The notes under the pieces were generated by a model that worked only from the letters and a program-made list of their open reading frames with translations, was not told the origin of the DNA and made no database searches. Source: Corallococcus sp. EGB (GTDB lineage: Bacteria; Myxococcota; Myxococcia; Myxococcales; Myxococcaceae). From it: DNA of 64,000 bases. The stretch lies in contig NZ_CP079946.1 in assembly GCF_019968905.1 (NCBI RefSeq), forward strand, positions 3,658,001 through 3,722,000, read 5' to 3'. The first letter of the stretch is position 1; every line of letters begins with the position of its first letter. Position numbers and translations under genes: made by a program. Positions 18,920-27,281 of this stretch are shown piece by piece.

Positions 18920-20068
18920 GTGAGGGGCAATTGGAAGCGGGCAGTGATTGCAGGCTGTCTCGTCGTCGCGCCGGCCGCGCAGGCGGCCACCCTGCTGCAG
19001 CCGCGGCTGCGCCTGGCGGCGGAGGAGCGCTTCGACAACGACATCCGTCTGGGCGGCACCGGCACCAACGGACAGTTCATGACGAAGCTGTCCCCGCGGC
19101 TGGGGCTGGACGTGATGAACGAGCAGCTGACGCTCGAGTCCTTCTACGCCACGGACCTGCTCGCGCGGCACGGCTCCGGAACGACGACGCTCGACCACCG
19201 CGCGGGCGTGGGCCTGAAGAACGTGCTGTCCCGCCGGCTGCGGCTGGACGCCACCGCGAAGGTGTTCCGGGTCACCGACCCCACGTCGCTGCCGCGCGAC
19301 GGCCTGGCGCGCTCCACGGCGCCGACCTTCTATGCGCAGACGAAGGTGGGGCTCACGGGGCGCGTCACGGACCGCATGGACGTGCGCGGCAACTACACGT
19401 TCGAAGCGACGCGCATCATCGAGCCGGGACGGGTCGCGGGCTACGCGCACACCCCGTCCTTGGAGCTGTGGTACCGCGCCACGCGCCGGCTGGCCCTGGG
19501 CGTGGACTACCGCTACCAGGGCTTCCTGTATGACGGCGACTACAGCCAGGCGCATGGCGCTTCCGTGGCCCTGCGCTACCGGCTGACGCGGCCCACCACG
19601 CTCACCCTTCGGGGCGGGCCGGTGCGCTACCTGCCGCCGGACGCGTCGCGCGGCGGGTGGCTGCCCCGCGTGGGGCTGGAGGTGATGCGCGAGGGTGAGC
19701 GCAGCGACTTCGGCTTCGCCATGGGCCACGACCTGGTGGGCGCGAGCGGTTTCTCCGGCGCGGTGTGGGCGGACTACGCGTCGTTGATGGGGGCGCACCG
19801 GTTCAGCCAGAAGCTGTCTGCCTTTGGGGCGGCCAGCTTCTTCCGGAACGGGACGGCTCCCGGGCTTCACTACACGGAGTGGCGTAACACCACGAACGTG
19901 TCGCAGGGCTATGCGGTGGGAGGTGGCGTCGAGTACCGGCTGAGCCGGAAGCTCGCGCTGCAGGGCGCGTTCGACCGCATCGCCCAGGTGGGCGCGGCGG
20001 ATGTCGCTGGGGCGGGGGACCTGACACGCAACGTGTTCGCCCTCCGTCTGGTCATGACTGCTTGGTAG
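18920..20068 (+). CDS. exoB: Outer-membrane beta-barrel protein ExoB
   Basis: A 382-residue exported protein. GTG 18920, with GGGAGG upstream, begins a clean signal peptide cut after A-Q-A. The rest is made of alternating amphipathic strands with frequent aromatic ends (Y-R-A-T-R-R-L-A-L-G-V-D-Y-R-Y-Q-G-F-L-Y), ending in R-N-V-F-A-L-R-L-V-M-T-A-W, consistent with a beta-barrel. An earlier GTG at 18830 would overlap the exoA stop as GTGA; it adds 30 residues ahead of the signal and seems less likely. Its place next to a short Wza-like protein suggests that it forms or assists the export pore, which is inference. Confidence 0.8.
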   Translation: MRGNWKRAVIAGCLVVAPAAQAATLLQPRLRLAAEERFDNDIRLGGTGTNGQFMTKLSPRLGLDVMNEQLTLESFYATDLLARHGSGTTTLDHRAGVGLKNVLSRRLRLDATAKVFRVTDPTSLPRDGLARSTAPTFYAQTKVGLTGRVTDRMDVRGNYTFEATRIIEPGRVAGYAHTPSLELWYRATRRLALGVDYRYQGFLYDGDYSQAHGASVALRYRLTRPTTLTLRGGPVRYLPPDASRGGWLPRVGLEVMREGERSDFGFAMGHDLVGASGFSGAVWADYASLMGAHRFSQKLSAFGAASFFRNGTAPGLHYTEWRNTTNVSQGYAVGGGVEYRLSRKLALQGAFDRIAQVGAADVAGAGDLTRNVFALRLVMTAW

Positions 20069-20106
20069 GCAACTTTCGAAAGAGTACGAGGATGGAGGAG
20101 CGGATC

Positions 20107-21516
20107 ATGGAGCGTGGGATGACGGCGGACCAGTTGCTTTCGGCGCTGTGGCGCCGCAAGGCCCTGGTGGGGGCGATCGCTGCAGCAATCTTCGTGTTGG
20201 GTGCGGCCATCGTGATGACGCGGCCGAGCATTTATGAGGCGTCCGTGGTGGTGCGCGTGGAGCCGCAGCGCCCCGGCGAGGAGATGGTCCAGCGCACGGT
20301 GAGCGAGCTCATCGAGCAGCGGCTCGTCACCGTCCGCCAGGAGCTCCTGGCGAGGCCGGTGCTGCAGAAGGCCATCGAGGAGATGAACCTCTATCCGGAG
20401 CTGGTGTCGGAGAAGGGCATCGAGGCGGCGGTCGAGCAGATGCGCAAGGACATCACCGTGCGCGTCGAGGGTGAGACGGCCTTCGAGCTCACCTACGCGG
20501 GCCGCGACCCGCAGGTGGTGGCGCAGGTGGCCAACCGCCTGCCGGCCATCTTCTCCGAGGAGACGCTGAAGATCCGCCAGGCGCAGGCGGCCCGCGCCAC
20601 CGACCTCTTCAACGAGGAGATGGTGTCCATGGGCAAGGCCGTGTCCGCGTGGGAGTCGAAGATCTCCAAGTTCAAGGTGGACCACCTGGGCGAGCTGCCC
20701 GAGCAGCTGGAGATGAACATGCGCGGCCTGGAGCGCATTGGCGCCCAGCTGCAGACGAAGTCCGAGGAGCTGCGCATGGCCGAGGCGCGCCGCTCCGACC
20801 TGGCCCGCGCCCGCAACGCCGCGGACAGCGAGGCCGGCCGGCTGGAGGCCGCGGAGAGCGGGCTGGCTCGCACCCTCACCCAGGCCAAGACGCAGTGGAC
20901 CGAGGACCACCCGGAGGTGAAGCGGATGGCGCGTGAGCTGAGCGACATCGCCGCCCAGCGCAAGGACGCGGAAGGCCGCATGGTCGCCGAGCGCAACGAG
21001 CGCACCCGCGTGGCCACGCTCATCACCAACATCCAGAAGGACATCGTGGATCTCCAGAAGCAGGCCGAGGCGTACCAGGCGCGGCTGAACAACACCCCGC
21101 GCTGGGCCCAGGACCTGGCGGTCATGAACCGGGACTACGAAATCGCCCGCACCAAGTACCAGAGCGTGGTGAGCCGCAAGGTGGAGGCGGAGATCGCCCA
21201 GGAGCTGGAGGCCAAGAGCGCCAAGAGCCTGTTCAACGTCATCTCGCCCGCCGGGGTGCCCTCCTCGCCCGCCCGCCCGGACCGCATGAGCGGTCTGCTC
21301 ATCGCCGCGCTGGCGGCCCTGGCCCTGGGGGTCCTCACCGGCACCGTCCTGGAGATGCGCGACGACAGCCTGCGCGACGGCACCGAGGTCCGCGAGCGCC
21401 TGACGCTGCCTGTCCTGGCGGTGGTCCCGAACATGCAAGGCAAGACGGAGAAGCGGATCCTGATGCCGATGGCTGGGAGCAAGAACAGCGTCTCCGCACC
21501 GACTTCCCTGAACTAA
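20107..21516 (+). CDS. exoC: Chain-length determinant protein ExoC (Wzz, polysaccharide copolymerase)
   Basis: A 469-residue inner-membrane protein of the Wzz family. The first membrane helix lies at about residues 20-40 (V-G-A-I-A-A-A-I-F-V-L-G-A-A-I-V-M), the second near residue 400 (G-L-L-I-A-A-L-A-A-L-A-L-G-V-L). Between them is a long periplasmic part with coiled coil. A C-terminal kinase domain, found in fused Wzc proteins, is absent: the kinase is the separate next gene. ATG 20107 is preferred because GGAGGAG is placed 6 bases upstream; ATG 20092 is also possible. It would set polymer length with the Wzy polymerase, which is not in this window. Confidence 0.9.
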   Translation: MERGMTADQLLSALWRRKALVGAIAAAIFVLGAAIVMTRPSIYEASVVVRVEPQRPGEEMVQRTVSELIEQRLVTVRQELLARPVLQKAIEEMNLYPELVSEKGIEAAVEQMRKDITVRVEGETAFELTYAGRDPQVVAQVANRLPAIFSEETLKIRQAQAARATDLFNEEMVSMGKAVSAWESKISKFKVDHLGELPEQLEMNMRGLERIGAQLQTKSEELRMAEARRSDLARARNAADSEAGRLEAAESGLARTLTQAKTQWTEDHPEVKRMARELSDIAAQRKDAEGRMVAERNERTRVATLITNIQKDIVDLQKQAEAYQARLNNTPRWAQDLAVMNRDYEIARTKYQSVVSRKVEAEIAQELEAKSAKSLFNVISPAGVPSSPARPDRMSGLLIAALAALALGVLTGTVLEMRDDSLRDGTEVRERLTLPVLAVVPNMQGKTEKRILMPMAGSKNSVSAPTSLN

Positions 21517-21552
21517 TTGCCGACCCTCTACGGAAAGGATTGGAGAACTCAG

Positions 21553-22290
21553 ATGGACTCGACGATGGAGCGGGCCGGTAATTTCCTCCCCCGCGTGGAC
21601 GACAGCGCGGCTTCCTCGAACGCGGTGGACCGCCGGGTGGTGACGCTCACGGCCCCTGCTTCCGCGGCCGCCGAACAGTACCGCACCCTGTACTACCGCC
21701 TGGAGCGGATGCGCGAGCAGCGCCCGATGAAGGTGGTGGCGCTCACCTCCGCGATGCCCGGCGAGGGCAAGACGGTGACGAGCGTGAACCTGGCCCTGGC
21801 CGCCGCCCGGGCGAACCCGGAGCGCCGCATCCTGCTGGTGGACGCGGACCTGCGCCGGGGGCAGGTGGCTCCCACGCTGGGCATGCGCAACAAGCAGGGC
21901 CTGGCGGAGCTCCTGGCGGGTGAGTGCGACGTGCGCGACGTGGTGCGCCGCTTCAACGCCACGCGGCTGGCGGTCATCCCCGCCGGCGCCACGCCGGAGG
22001 AGAGCACCCAGGTGCTGGCAAGCGCCCGCATGAAGCAGTTCCTCAAGGCGGTGCGCGACGGCTTCGACGAGGTGTACGTGGACCTGCCGCCCACGCTGCC
22101 GTTCGCGGACGCGGCCATCCTGGGCCACCAGATGGACGGCGTGCTGATGGTCATCCGCGCCAACGTCACCCCCTCCAAGGTGGTGAACCAGGCGGTGGAG
22201 CAGCTGGCGGGCGCGGCGCTGGTGGGCTGTGTCCTCAACGGGGCGGAAGTGAACGCGACCCCATACCTGAAGAACTACGTGAGGAAGTAG
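21553..22290 (+). CDS. exoD: BY-kinase ExoD (bacterial tyrosine kinase, BtkA-like)
   Basis: A 245-residue cytoplasmic ATPase of the bacterial tyrosine kinase family. Walker A is S-A-M-P-G-E-G-K-T, Walker A' is I-L-L-V-D-A-D-L-R-R-G, Walker B is V-Y-V-D-L-P-P-T. It acts with the Wzz protein ExoC, which supplies the activating membrane segment. The C-terminus has only two tyrosines (P-Y-L-K-N-Y-V-R-K) rather than the usual Tyr-rich cluster. ATG 21553 has GGAG 7 bases before it. In M. xanthus the counterpart is, as I recall, BtkA, needed for spore formation. Confidence 0.9.
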   Translation: MDSTMERAGNFLPRVDDSAASSNAVDRRVVTLTAPASAAAEQYRTLYYRLERMREQRPMKVVALTSAMPGEGKTVTSVNLALAAARANPERRILLVDADLRRGQVAPTLGMRNKQGLAELLAGECDVRDVVRRFNATRLAVIPAGATPEESTQVLASARMKQFLKAVRDGFDEVYVDLPPTLPFADAAILGHQMDGVLMVIRANVTPSKVVNQAVEQLAGAALVGCVLNGAEVNATPYLKNYVRK

Positions 22291-22327
22291 CGGTGTGGCG
22301 GTGAGGTGAAGTGTTTCGCGGCCCGAC

Positions 22328-22360
22328 CCGCTCCTCGCCCTGATGAGGGGTGAGGGGCGG
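22328..22360 (+). other. Hairpin between exoD and exoE
   Basis: In a 110-bp gap within the operon, CCGCTCCTC at 22328-22336 pairs with GAGGGGCGG at 22352-22360 (one G-U), with an inner CCCT/AGGG. No T-tract follows, so readthrough is expected; it could lower downstream expression or mark an RNA-processing site. Confidence 0.4.
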
Positions 22361-22400
22361 GGGGCCTGGAGCGGCGGCGGGTTGGGGTTGGAGGAGTCAC

Positions 22401-23768
22401 GTGCTTCGCGTTTTCCACCACTATTTTTCAGCCAAGAAACTGACGTTCTTCCTCGCCGAGTCCTCGGCGATCGCGTTGGCCTGTGTCGCGGGTGCCGCGG
22501 CCTGCGCGGCCCTCTTCGCACCCCTGGGCACCCAGCCTCCGTTCGCCACGCTGTGGCCCACGCTGGTGGGGCTGGGCCTGGCCTTCGTCGTGACGTTCCA
22601 GTTCACGCTGTACCTGCTGGACCTCTACGATTTGCGCATCGCCGCGGAGGACCGGACGCGCGGCTACCGCTTCCTCAAGGCCGCGGGCGTCACCGCGATG
22701 GTGGCGGGCGGGGTGATGCTGCTCCTGCCGCTCATGCTCCCGGTGGTGCTGCCTCCCGGGACGCTGCTGGGCGGCGCGATGGGCGCCCTGGCCGGCACGC
22801 TGGTGGTGCGCGTCTCCATCCGGGCGCTGGTGGGTGAGCCCGACGCGGTGCTCGTCGTCGGGGATGGCCTCAAGGCCCGCGCGGTGGCGAGCGCCATCGA
22901 AGACGGCGGCGAGGGGTCCTTCCGCGTGGTGGCCCTGGTGGACCCGCGCAAGGTGGAGGAGCGGCTGGACGCGATGGCGGCCCGCCTCAACGCCTCCTAC
23001 GTGGTGCAGGCCGCGGACGACATGCGCGGCGCCAACTGGGTGGATTCGCTCTTGCGCTGCCGGCTGGACGGGCGGCGGGTGTACGACGCGGCGGGCTTCT
23101 GCGAGCGCGTGCTGCGCCGCATCCCGGTGCAGTTCCTGCGCGCCAGCGACTTCGCCTTCGCGGATGAGATGACGGTGTCGCCCCTTCGCCGGGCCTTCAA
23201 GCGCGTGTTCGACGTGGCGGTGGCGTCGCTGCTCCTGCTGATGGCCTCGCCCTTCCTGGTGCTGGTGGCCATCGCCATCAAGCTGGATTCGAAGGGCCCC
23301 GTCTTCTACCGGCAGGACCGCGTGGGCCTGGGCGGCAGGGCGTATCCGCTCTGGAAGTTCCGCAGCATGCGCACCGACGCGGAGAAGAACGGCGCCGTGT
23401 GGGCGCGCTCCAACGACGACCGCGTCACCCGGGTGGGACGGTTCATCCGCAAGACGCGCATCGACGAGATTCCGCAGGTGTTCAACGTGCTCCTGGGCCA
23501 CATGAGCTTCGTGGGGCCGCGTCCGGAGCGCCCGGTGTTCACGGAGCAGCTCAAGCAGCAGATTCCGTTCTACGGCCTGCGCGAGGCGGTGAAGCCGGGC
23601 ATCACGGGCTGGGCGCAGATCCGCTACCCCTACGGCGCTTCGGTGGAGGATGCGCGCAACAAGCTGGAGTTCGACCTGTACTACGTGAAGAACGGGTCGC
23701 TCTTCCTGGACGTCGGCATCATCTTCCACACGGTGCGGCACGTGCTGCTGGGGCGGGGGGCCCGGTAG
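22401..23768 (+). CDS. exoE: Polyprenyl-phosphate sugar-1-phosphate transferase ExoE
   Basis: A 455-residue initiating enzyme of the WbaP/PHPT family that loads the first sugar phosphate on undecaprenyl phosphate. The N-terminal part (residues about 10-145) has four membrane helices, followed by a Rossmann-like CoA-binding region. The C-terminal catalytic domain starts at the membrane hairpin near residue 275 and carries K-R-V-F-D-V-A, G-P-V-F-Y-R-Q-D-R-V-G, F-R-S-M-R-T-D-A, R-K-T-R-I-D-E-I-P-Q and M-S-F-V-G-P-R-P-E-R-P. GTG 22401 is preceded by GGAGGAG. It gives the operon its committed step. Confidence 0.93.
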   Translation: MLRVFHHYFSAKKLTFFLAESSAIALACVAGAAACAALFAPLGTQPPFATLWPTLVGLGLAFVVTFQFTLYLLDLYDLRIAAEDRTRGYRFLKAAGVTAMVAGGVMLLLPLMLPVVLPPGTLLGGAMGALAGTLVVRVSIRALVGEPDAVLVVGDGLKARAVASAIEDGGEGSFRVVALVDPRKVEERLDAMAARLNASYVVQAADDMRGANWVDSLLRCRLDGRRVYDAAGFCERVLRRIPVQFLRASDFAFADEMTVSPLRRAFKRVFDVAVASLLLLMASPFLVLVAIAIKLDSKGPVFYRQDRVGLGGRAYPLWKFRSMRTDAEKNGAVWARSNDDRVTRVGRFIRKTRIDEIPQVFNVLLGHMSFVGPRPERPVFTEQLKQQIPFYGLREAVKPGITGWAQIRYPYGASVEDARNKLEFDLYYVKNGSLFLDVGIIFHTVRHVLLGRGAR

Positions 23769-23876
23769 GACAGTTCGTCAGTGGATGTCGGGGACGGTCC
23801 GCGGCCTCCGGTTGTGGGGGGAGGCCGGGATGCGAAGGGTGGAGCCATGGATTGGGGTGGGCGAGGGGGTTGGAAC

Positions 23877-24959
23877 ATGGTGGGCATGGACGTGGACGCG
23901 CCGTTCTCAGAGCAGTGGAGCCAGGACGACGCGCGCAACAAGCAGCAGGGCGTGGAGCGCAACGAGCTGCTGCAGGCGCCGAAGAACCGTCCCACGCGCA
24001 TCGTCGCGATGGGGGGCGGCACGGGCCTGCCCATGGTGCTCAAGGGGCTGGCCCGCCGCGCGGCCCCCAAGGCGGGGCAGCCCGGCGTGGACATCACCGC
24101 GGTCGTGGCGATGAGCGACGACGGCGGCAGCTCCGGCCGCCTGCGCCGGCTGCACGGCGCGCTGCCCCCGGGCGACATCCGCAACTGCCTGGTGGCGCTC
24201 GCGGGCGGCAAGAGCGCGCTGAAGGACGTGTTCCAGTACCGCTTCGGCGGCGCGCGGGGCCTGGCCGGCCACGCGGTGGGCAACCTGCTCATCGCGGCGC
24301 TCGCGGAGCTGAGGGGTGACTTCCTGGAGGCGGTGCGGCTGTCCGGGGAGCTGTTGGGCGCAAAGGGCCATGTGCTGCCGAGCACGCTCGCGTCGGTGCA
24401 GCTGGTGGCCCAGATGCACGACGACACGGAGGTGGTGGGCGAGCGCAACATCTGCCGCGCCGAGGGCCGCGTGCGCCGCGTGTCGCTGAGCCCCCGTTCG
24501 CCTCCGCCGGTGGACGGCCTGCTGGAGGCCATCTACTCGGCGGACCTCATCGCCATCGGGCCGGGCTCGCTGTACTCGAGCGTGCTGCCCAACCTGCTGG
24601 TGGACGGCGTGGCCCAGGCGCTGAAGGAGACGCGCGCGCTGAAGGTCATGGTGGCCAACCTGATGACCCAGCCGGGTGAGACGGACGGCATGAACTGCCT
24701 GGACCACGTGCAGGCCGTCATCGACCACGTGGGGCCGGTGCTGGACGCGGTGCTCGTCAACGGCCGGATGCCCACGGAGGAGTCCATCCAGCGCTATGCG
24801 CGCAAGGGCTCCTTCATGGTCACGGCGGAGGCGCGGGAGCTGTTGTCCTCCGGCGTGATTCCGGTGCAGGCGGACCTGCTCAAGGAGGGGTCCAAGATCC
24901 GACACGACAGCCGCAAGGTCGCCGCGTGCCTGCTGAAGATGGCGCGCAGCGGGTTGTAG
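23877..24959 (+). CDS. exoF: YvcK/CofD-like protein ExoF
   Basis: A protein of about 360 residues of the YvcK (gluconeogenesis factor) family, related to CofD transferases. The nucleotide site is V-A-M-G-G-G-T-G-L-P, followed by A-V-V-A-M-S-D-D-G-G-S-S-G-R-L-R, P-P-G-D-I-R-N-C-L, and I-A-I-G-P-G-S-L-Y-S-S-V-L-P-N-L. In Firmicutes YvcK binds UDP-sugars and acts on cell-wall growth; its use here in a polysaccharide operon fits UDP-sugar sensing, which is inference. The start is uncertain: ATG 23877 has GAGGGGG about 7 bases upstream, while ATG 23847 and GTG 23781 would extend it. Confidence 0.88.
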   Translation: MVGMDVDAPFSEQWSQDDARNKQQGVERNELLQAPKNRPTRIVAMGGGTGLPMVLKGLARRAAPKAGQPGVDITAVVAMSDDGGSSGRLRRLHGALPPGDIRNCLVALAGGKSALKDVFQYRFGGARGLAGHAVGNLLIAALAELRGDFLEAVRLSGELLGAKGHVLPSTLASVQLVAQMHDDTEVVGERNICRAEGRVRRVSLSPRSPPPVDGLLEAIYSADLIAIGPGSLYSSVLPNLLVDGVAQALKETRALKVMVANLMTQPGETDGMNCLDHVQAVIDHVGPVLDAVLVNGRMPTEESIQRYARKGSFMVTAEARELLSSGVIPVQADLLKEGSKIRHDSRKVAACLLKMARSGL

Positions 24960-24996
24960 GCCACCTCTTCCATCACCACCTTGGGGGCCCGCGAAT

Positions 24997-26115
24997 ATGG
25001 AAGCCATCAACCTTGCCGCCGTCCCACGCGTCGTGGAGATCAACGACCGGGCGGCCTTCATGACCCTGGAAGCCGAGTGGAACGTGCTCGTGGAGCAGAC
25101 CTCCAACGAGCTCTTCTACCGGCACGAGTTCCTGCGGCTGTGGCTGGACAACTTCGCCGCCGGGGCGCGCATGCGCGTGCTGACCCTGCGCGGTGCGGAT
25201 GGCGCGCTCGCCGCCGCGCTGCCTCTGGTGGAGGAGCGCACGTCGATGTACGGCGTGCCCGTGCGCCAGCTCACCTCCGCGGCCAACGCGCACTCCTGCC
25301 GCTTCGACATGCTGGCGCGGGAGCCGGACGCCGCGGCCCGGACCTTCCTCGCGCACCTGCGCGCGACGGGTGGCTGGGACGTGCTGCGGCTGACGGACGT
25401 GCCGGACGGCGGGGCGGGCTTCCTCCTGCTGGAGGCCGCGAGGCAGGCCCGGATGCCGGTGGGCGAGTGGGAGTCCCTGCGGTCTCCGTACGTGCCGCTG
25501 CCCGCGACGAAGGACGCGTACTTCGCGAAGCTGCCGTCCAAGTTCAAGGCCAACTGCCGCCGCCGGCGCCGCAAGCTGGAGGAGAAGGGGAAGGTCACCT
25601 TCGAGCGCATCTCCGGCGGGCTGGACCTGGAGGGCACGCTGGAGGAGGGGCTGCTCCTGGAGCAGAGCGGCTGGAAGGGCGCCAACGGCACGGCCATGGC
25701 GCAGGACGCGAAGACGCGCGGCTTCTACACGGAGCTGGCGCGCGACGCGGCCTACCGCGACCGGCTGGCGCTGTACTTCCTGCGCGTGGACGGGCGCGCG
25801 GTGGCGTTCCAGTACGGCCTGGAATACGGCGGCCGCTACTTCCTCTTGAAGCCCGGCTACGACGAGAACCTGAAGGAGTGCAGCCCGGGGCAGCTCCTGG
25901 TGGAAGAGGTGCTGGGGGACTGCCTGGAGCGGGGGCTCACCGAGTTCGATTTCCTGGGGCCGGACATGGTGTGGAAGCGCGACTGGACGGATCAGGTCCG
26001 GCGGCACACCTGGCTCTACGTGTTCAATGACACCGCCTTTGGCCGGGCCCTGTGCGCGGCGAAGTTCCGGTGGGTGCCGGCTGCGAAAGAGGTGATGGCG
26101 CGATGGAAGCGGTGA
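24997..26115 (+). CDS. exoG: GNAT-fold acyltransferase ExoG
   Basis: A 372-residue protein of the GNAT/FemAB-like (CelD, BcsL) group often found in polysaccharide operons. The N-terminal half starts E-A-E-W-N-V-L-V-E-Q-T; the C-terminal half has K-F-K-A-N-C-R-R-R-R-R-K-L and the acyl-CoA region Y-F-L-L-K-P-G-Y-D, then S-P-G-Q-L-L and F-D-F-L-G. It is likely to acylate an amino sugar on the repeat unit; the sugar and acyl group are unknown. The next gene starts 13 bp before its end. It resembles ExoI, so the operon has two of these. Confidence 0.85.
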   Translation: MEAINLAAVPRVVEINDRAAFMTLEAEWNVLVEQTSNELFYRHEFLRLWLDNFAAGARMRVLTLRGADGALAAALPLVEERTSMYGVPVRQLTSAANAHSCRFDMLAREPDAAARTFLAHLRATGGWDVLRLTDVPDGGAGFLLLEAARQARMPVGEWESLRSPYVPLPATKDAYFAKLPSKFKANCRRRRRKLEEKGKVTFERISGGLDLEGTLEEGLLLEQSGWKGANGTAMAQDAKTRGFYTELARDAAYRDRLALYFLRVDGRAVAFQYGLEYGGRYFLLKPGYDENLKECSPGQLLVEEVLGDCLERGLTEFDFLGPDMVWKRDWTDQVRRHTWLYVFNDTAFGRALCAAKFRWVPAAKEVMARWKR

Positions 26116-27281
26116 AGACAACTGACAAGCTGTTCGTTCCCTCCCTGCCCACGTTGTGGCCGGGCATGCTGGTGGCTCCGCGGCGCCCGGGGGCGCTGCC
26201 GCCGTTCTCCTCTTCCAACGCGCGTTACTTCTACTTCGCGCGCAACGCCATCTGGCTGGCCATCAAGATGCTGCGCCTGGATGGCGGCGAGGTGCTGATG
26301 CCCGCCTACCACCACGGCGTGGAGGTGGAGGCGGTGGTGGACGCGGGCGCGACGCCGCGCTTCTACCGCGTGGGCAGCCGCTGGGACGTGGACCTGGCGG
26401 ACGTGGCCCGGCGCATCACGCCGAAGACGCGCGCGCTCTACCTCACGCACTACGCGGGCTTCCCGGGCCCGGTGGCCGAGATGCGCAAGCTGGCGGACGA
26501 GCACGGCATCCCGTTGATCGAGGACTGCGCGCTGTCCCTGCTGTCATCCGACGGTACGACGCCGCTGGGCACCACGGGCGACGTGGGCATCTTCTGCCTC
26601 TACAAGACCCTTCCGGTACCCAATGGGGGTGCGCTGGTCGTCAATGGCAAGCGCTCGTACAGCCTGCCGGAGCCGCCGGCGCCGCCGCTGGCGTCCACCT
26701 TCAGCCACACCGTGTCCGCGCTGCTGCAGAACCTGGAGCTGCGCGGCGGGGCGGTGGGCCGGGGGCTGCGCGGCCTGGTGCGCTCGGTGGGGCACGGCAC
26801 GGTGAAGGCCGCGAGCATCGAGCGCGTGGCCACGGGCACGCAGCACTTCGACCGGCGGCACGTGGACCTGGGCATGAGCCCGTTGACGAAGCGGATCGCG
26901 CTGGCGCAGGACCTGGATTCCATCGTCGAGGCGCGCCGCCGCAACTACTTCCTCCTGCTGAGCCGGCTGCGCGACGTGTCTCCGCCGCTCTTCAACCAGC
27001 TGCCTCCGGGCGTCAGCCCCCTGTTCTACCCGATGCTGGTGCAGGACAAGGAGGCGCTGCTGGCGAGGCTGCGGGAGAGGGGCATCGACGCCATCGACTT
27101 CTGGAAGCGCTTCCATCCCGCGTGCGACCCGGCGGAGTTCCCGGAGGTGGCGCAGCTGCGCCGCACCATCCTGGAGATTCCGTGCCACCAGGACTTGTCG
27201 CCGGAGGTGATGGGGCAGGTGGCGGACGTGGTGCGGGAGGTGCTGAAGACGGAGCGCCAGCCGAGCAAGCGCGCGTCGTGA
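26103..27281 (+). CDS. exoH: DegT/DnrJ-type aminotransferase ExoH
   Basis: A 392-residue PLP enzyme of the sugar aminotransferase group. Visible landmarks are A-R-N-A-I-W-L-A, V-L-M-P-A-Y-H-H-G, P-L-I-E-D-C-A-L-S and F-C-L-Y-K-T-L-P-V-P-N-G-G-A-L, in which the Lys would bind PLP. It could make the amino sugar that ExoG or ExoI acylate, which is inference from order. ATG 26103 overlaps exoG by 13 bp; its TGA overlaps the next start in a GTGA junction. An extension to 26052 is unlikely since it only re-reads exoG. Confidence 0.88.
   Translation: MEAVKTTDKLFVPSLPTLWPGMLVAPRRPGALPPFSSSNARYFYFARNAIWLAIKMLRLDGGEVLMPAYHHGVEVEAVVDAGATPRFYRVGSRWDVDLADVARRITPKTRALYLTHYAGFPGPVAEMRKLADEHGIPLIEDCALSLLSSDGTTPLGTTGDVGIFCLYKTLPVPNGGALVVNGKRSYSLPEPPAPPLASTFSHTVSALLQNLELRGGAVGRGLRGLVRSVGHGTVKAASIERVATGTQHFDRRHVDLGMSPLTKRIALAQDLDSIVEARRRNYFLLLSRLRDVSPPLFNQLPPGVSPLFYPMLVQDKEALLARLRERGIDAIDFWKRFHPACDPAEFPEVAQLRRTILEIPCHQDLSPEVMGQVADVVREVLKTERQPSKRAS

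Noticed and set aside
26156-27277. Upstream extension of exoI through the whole of exoH.
   Set aside because: That stretch is exoH read in another frame; exoI-like sequence begins only after 27278.
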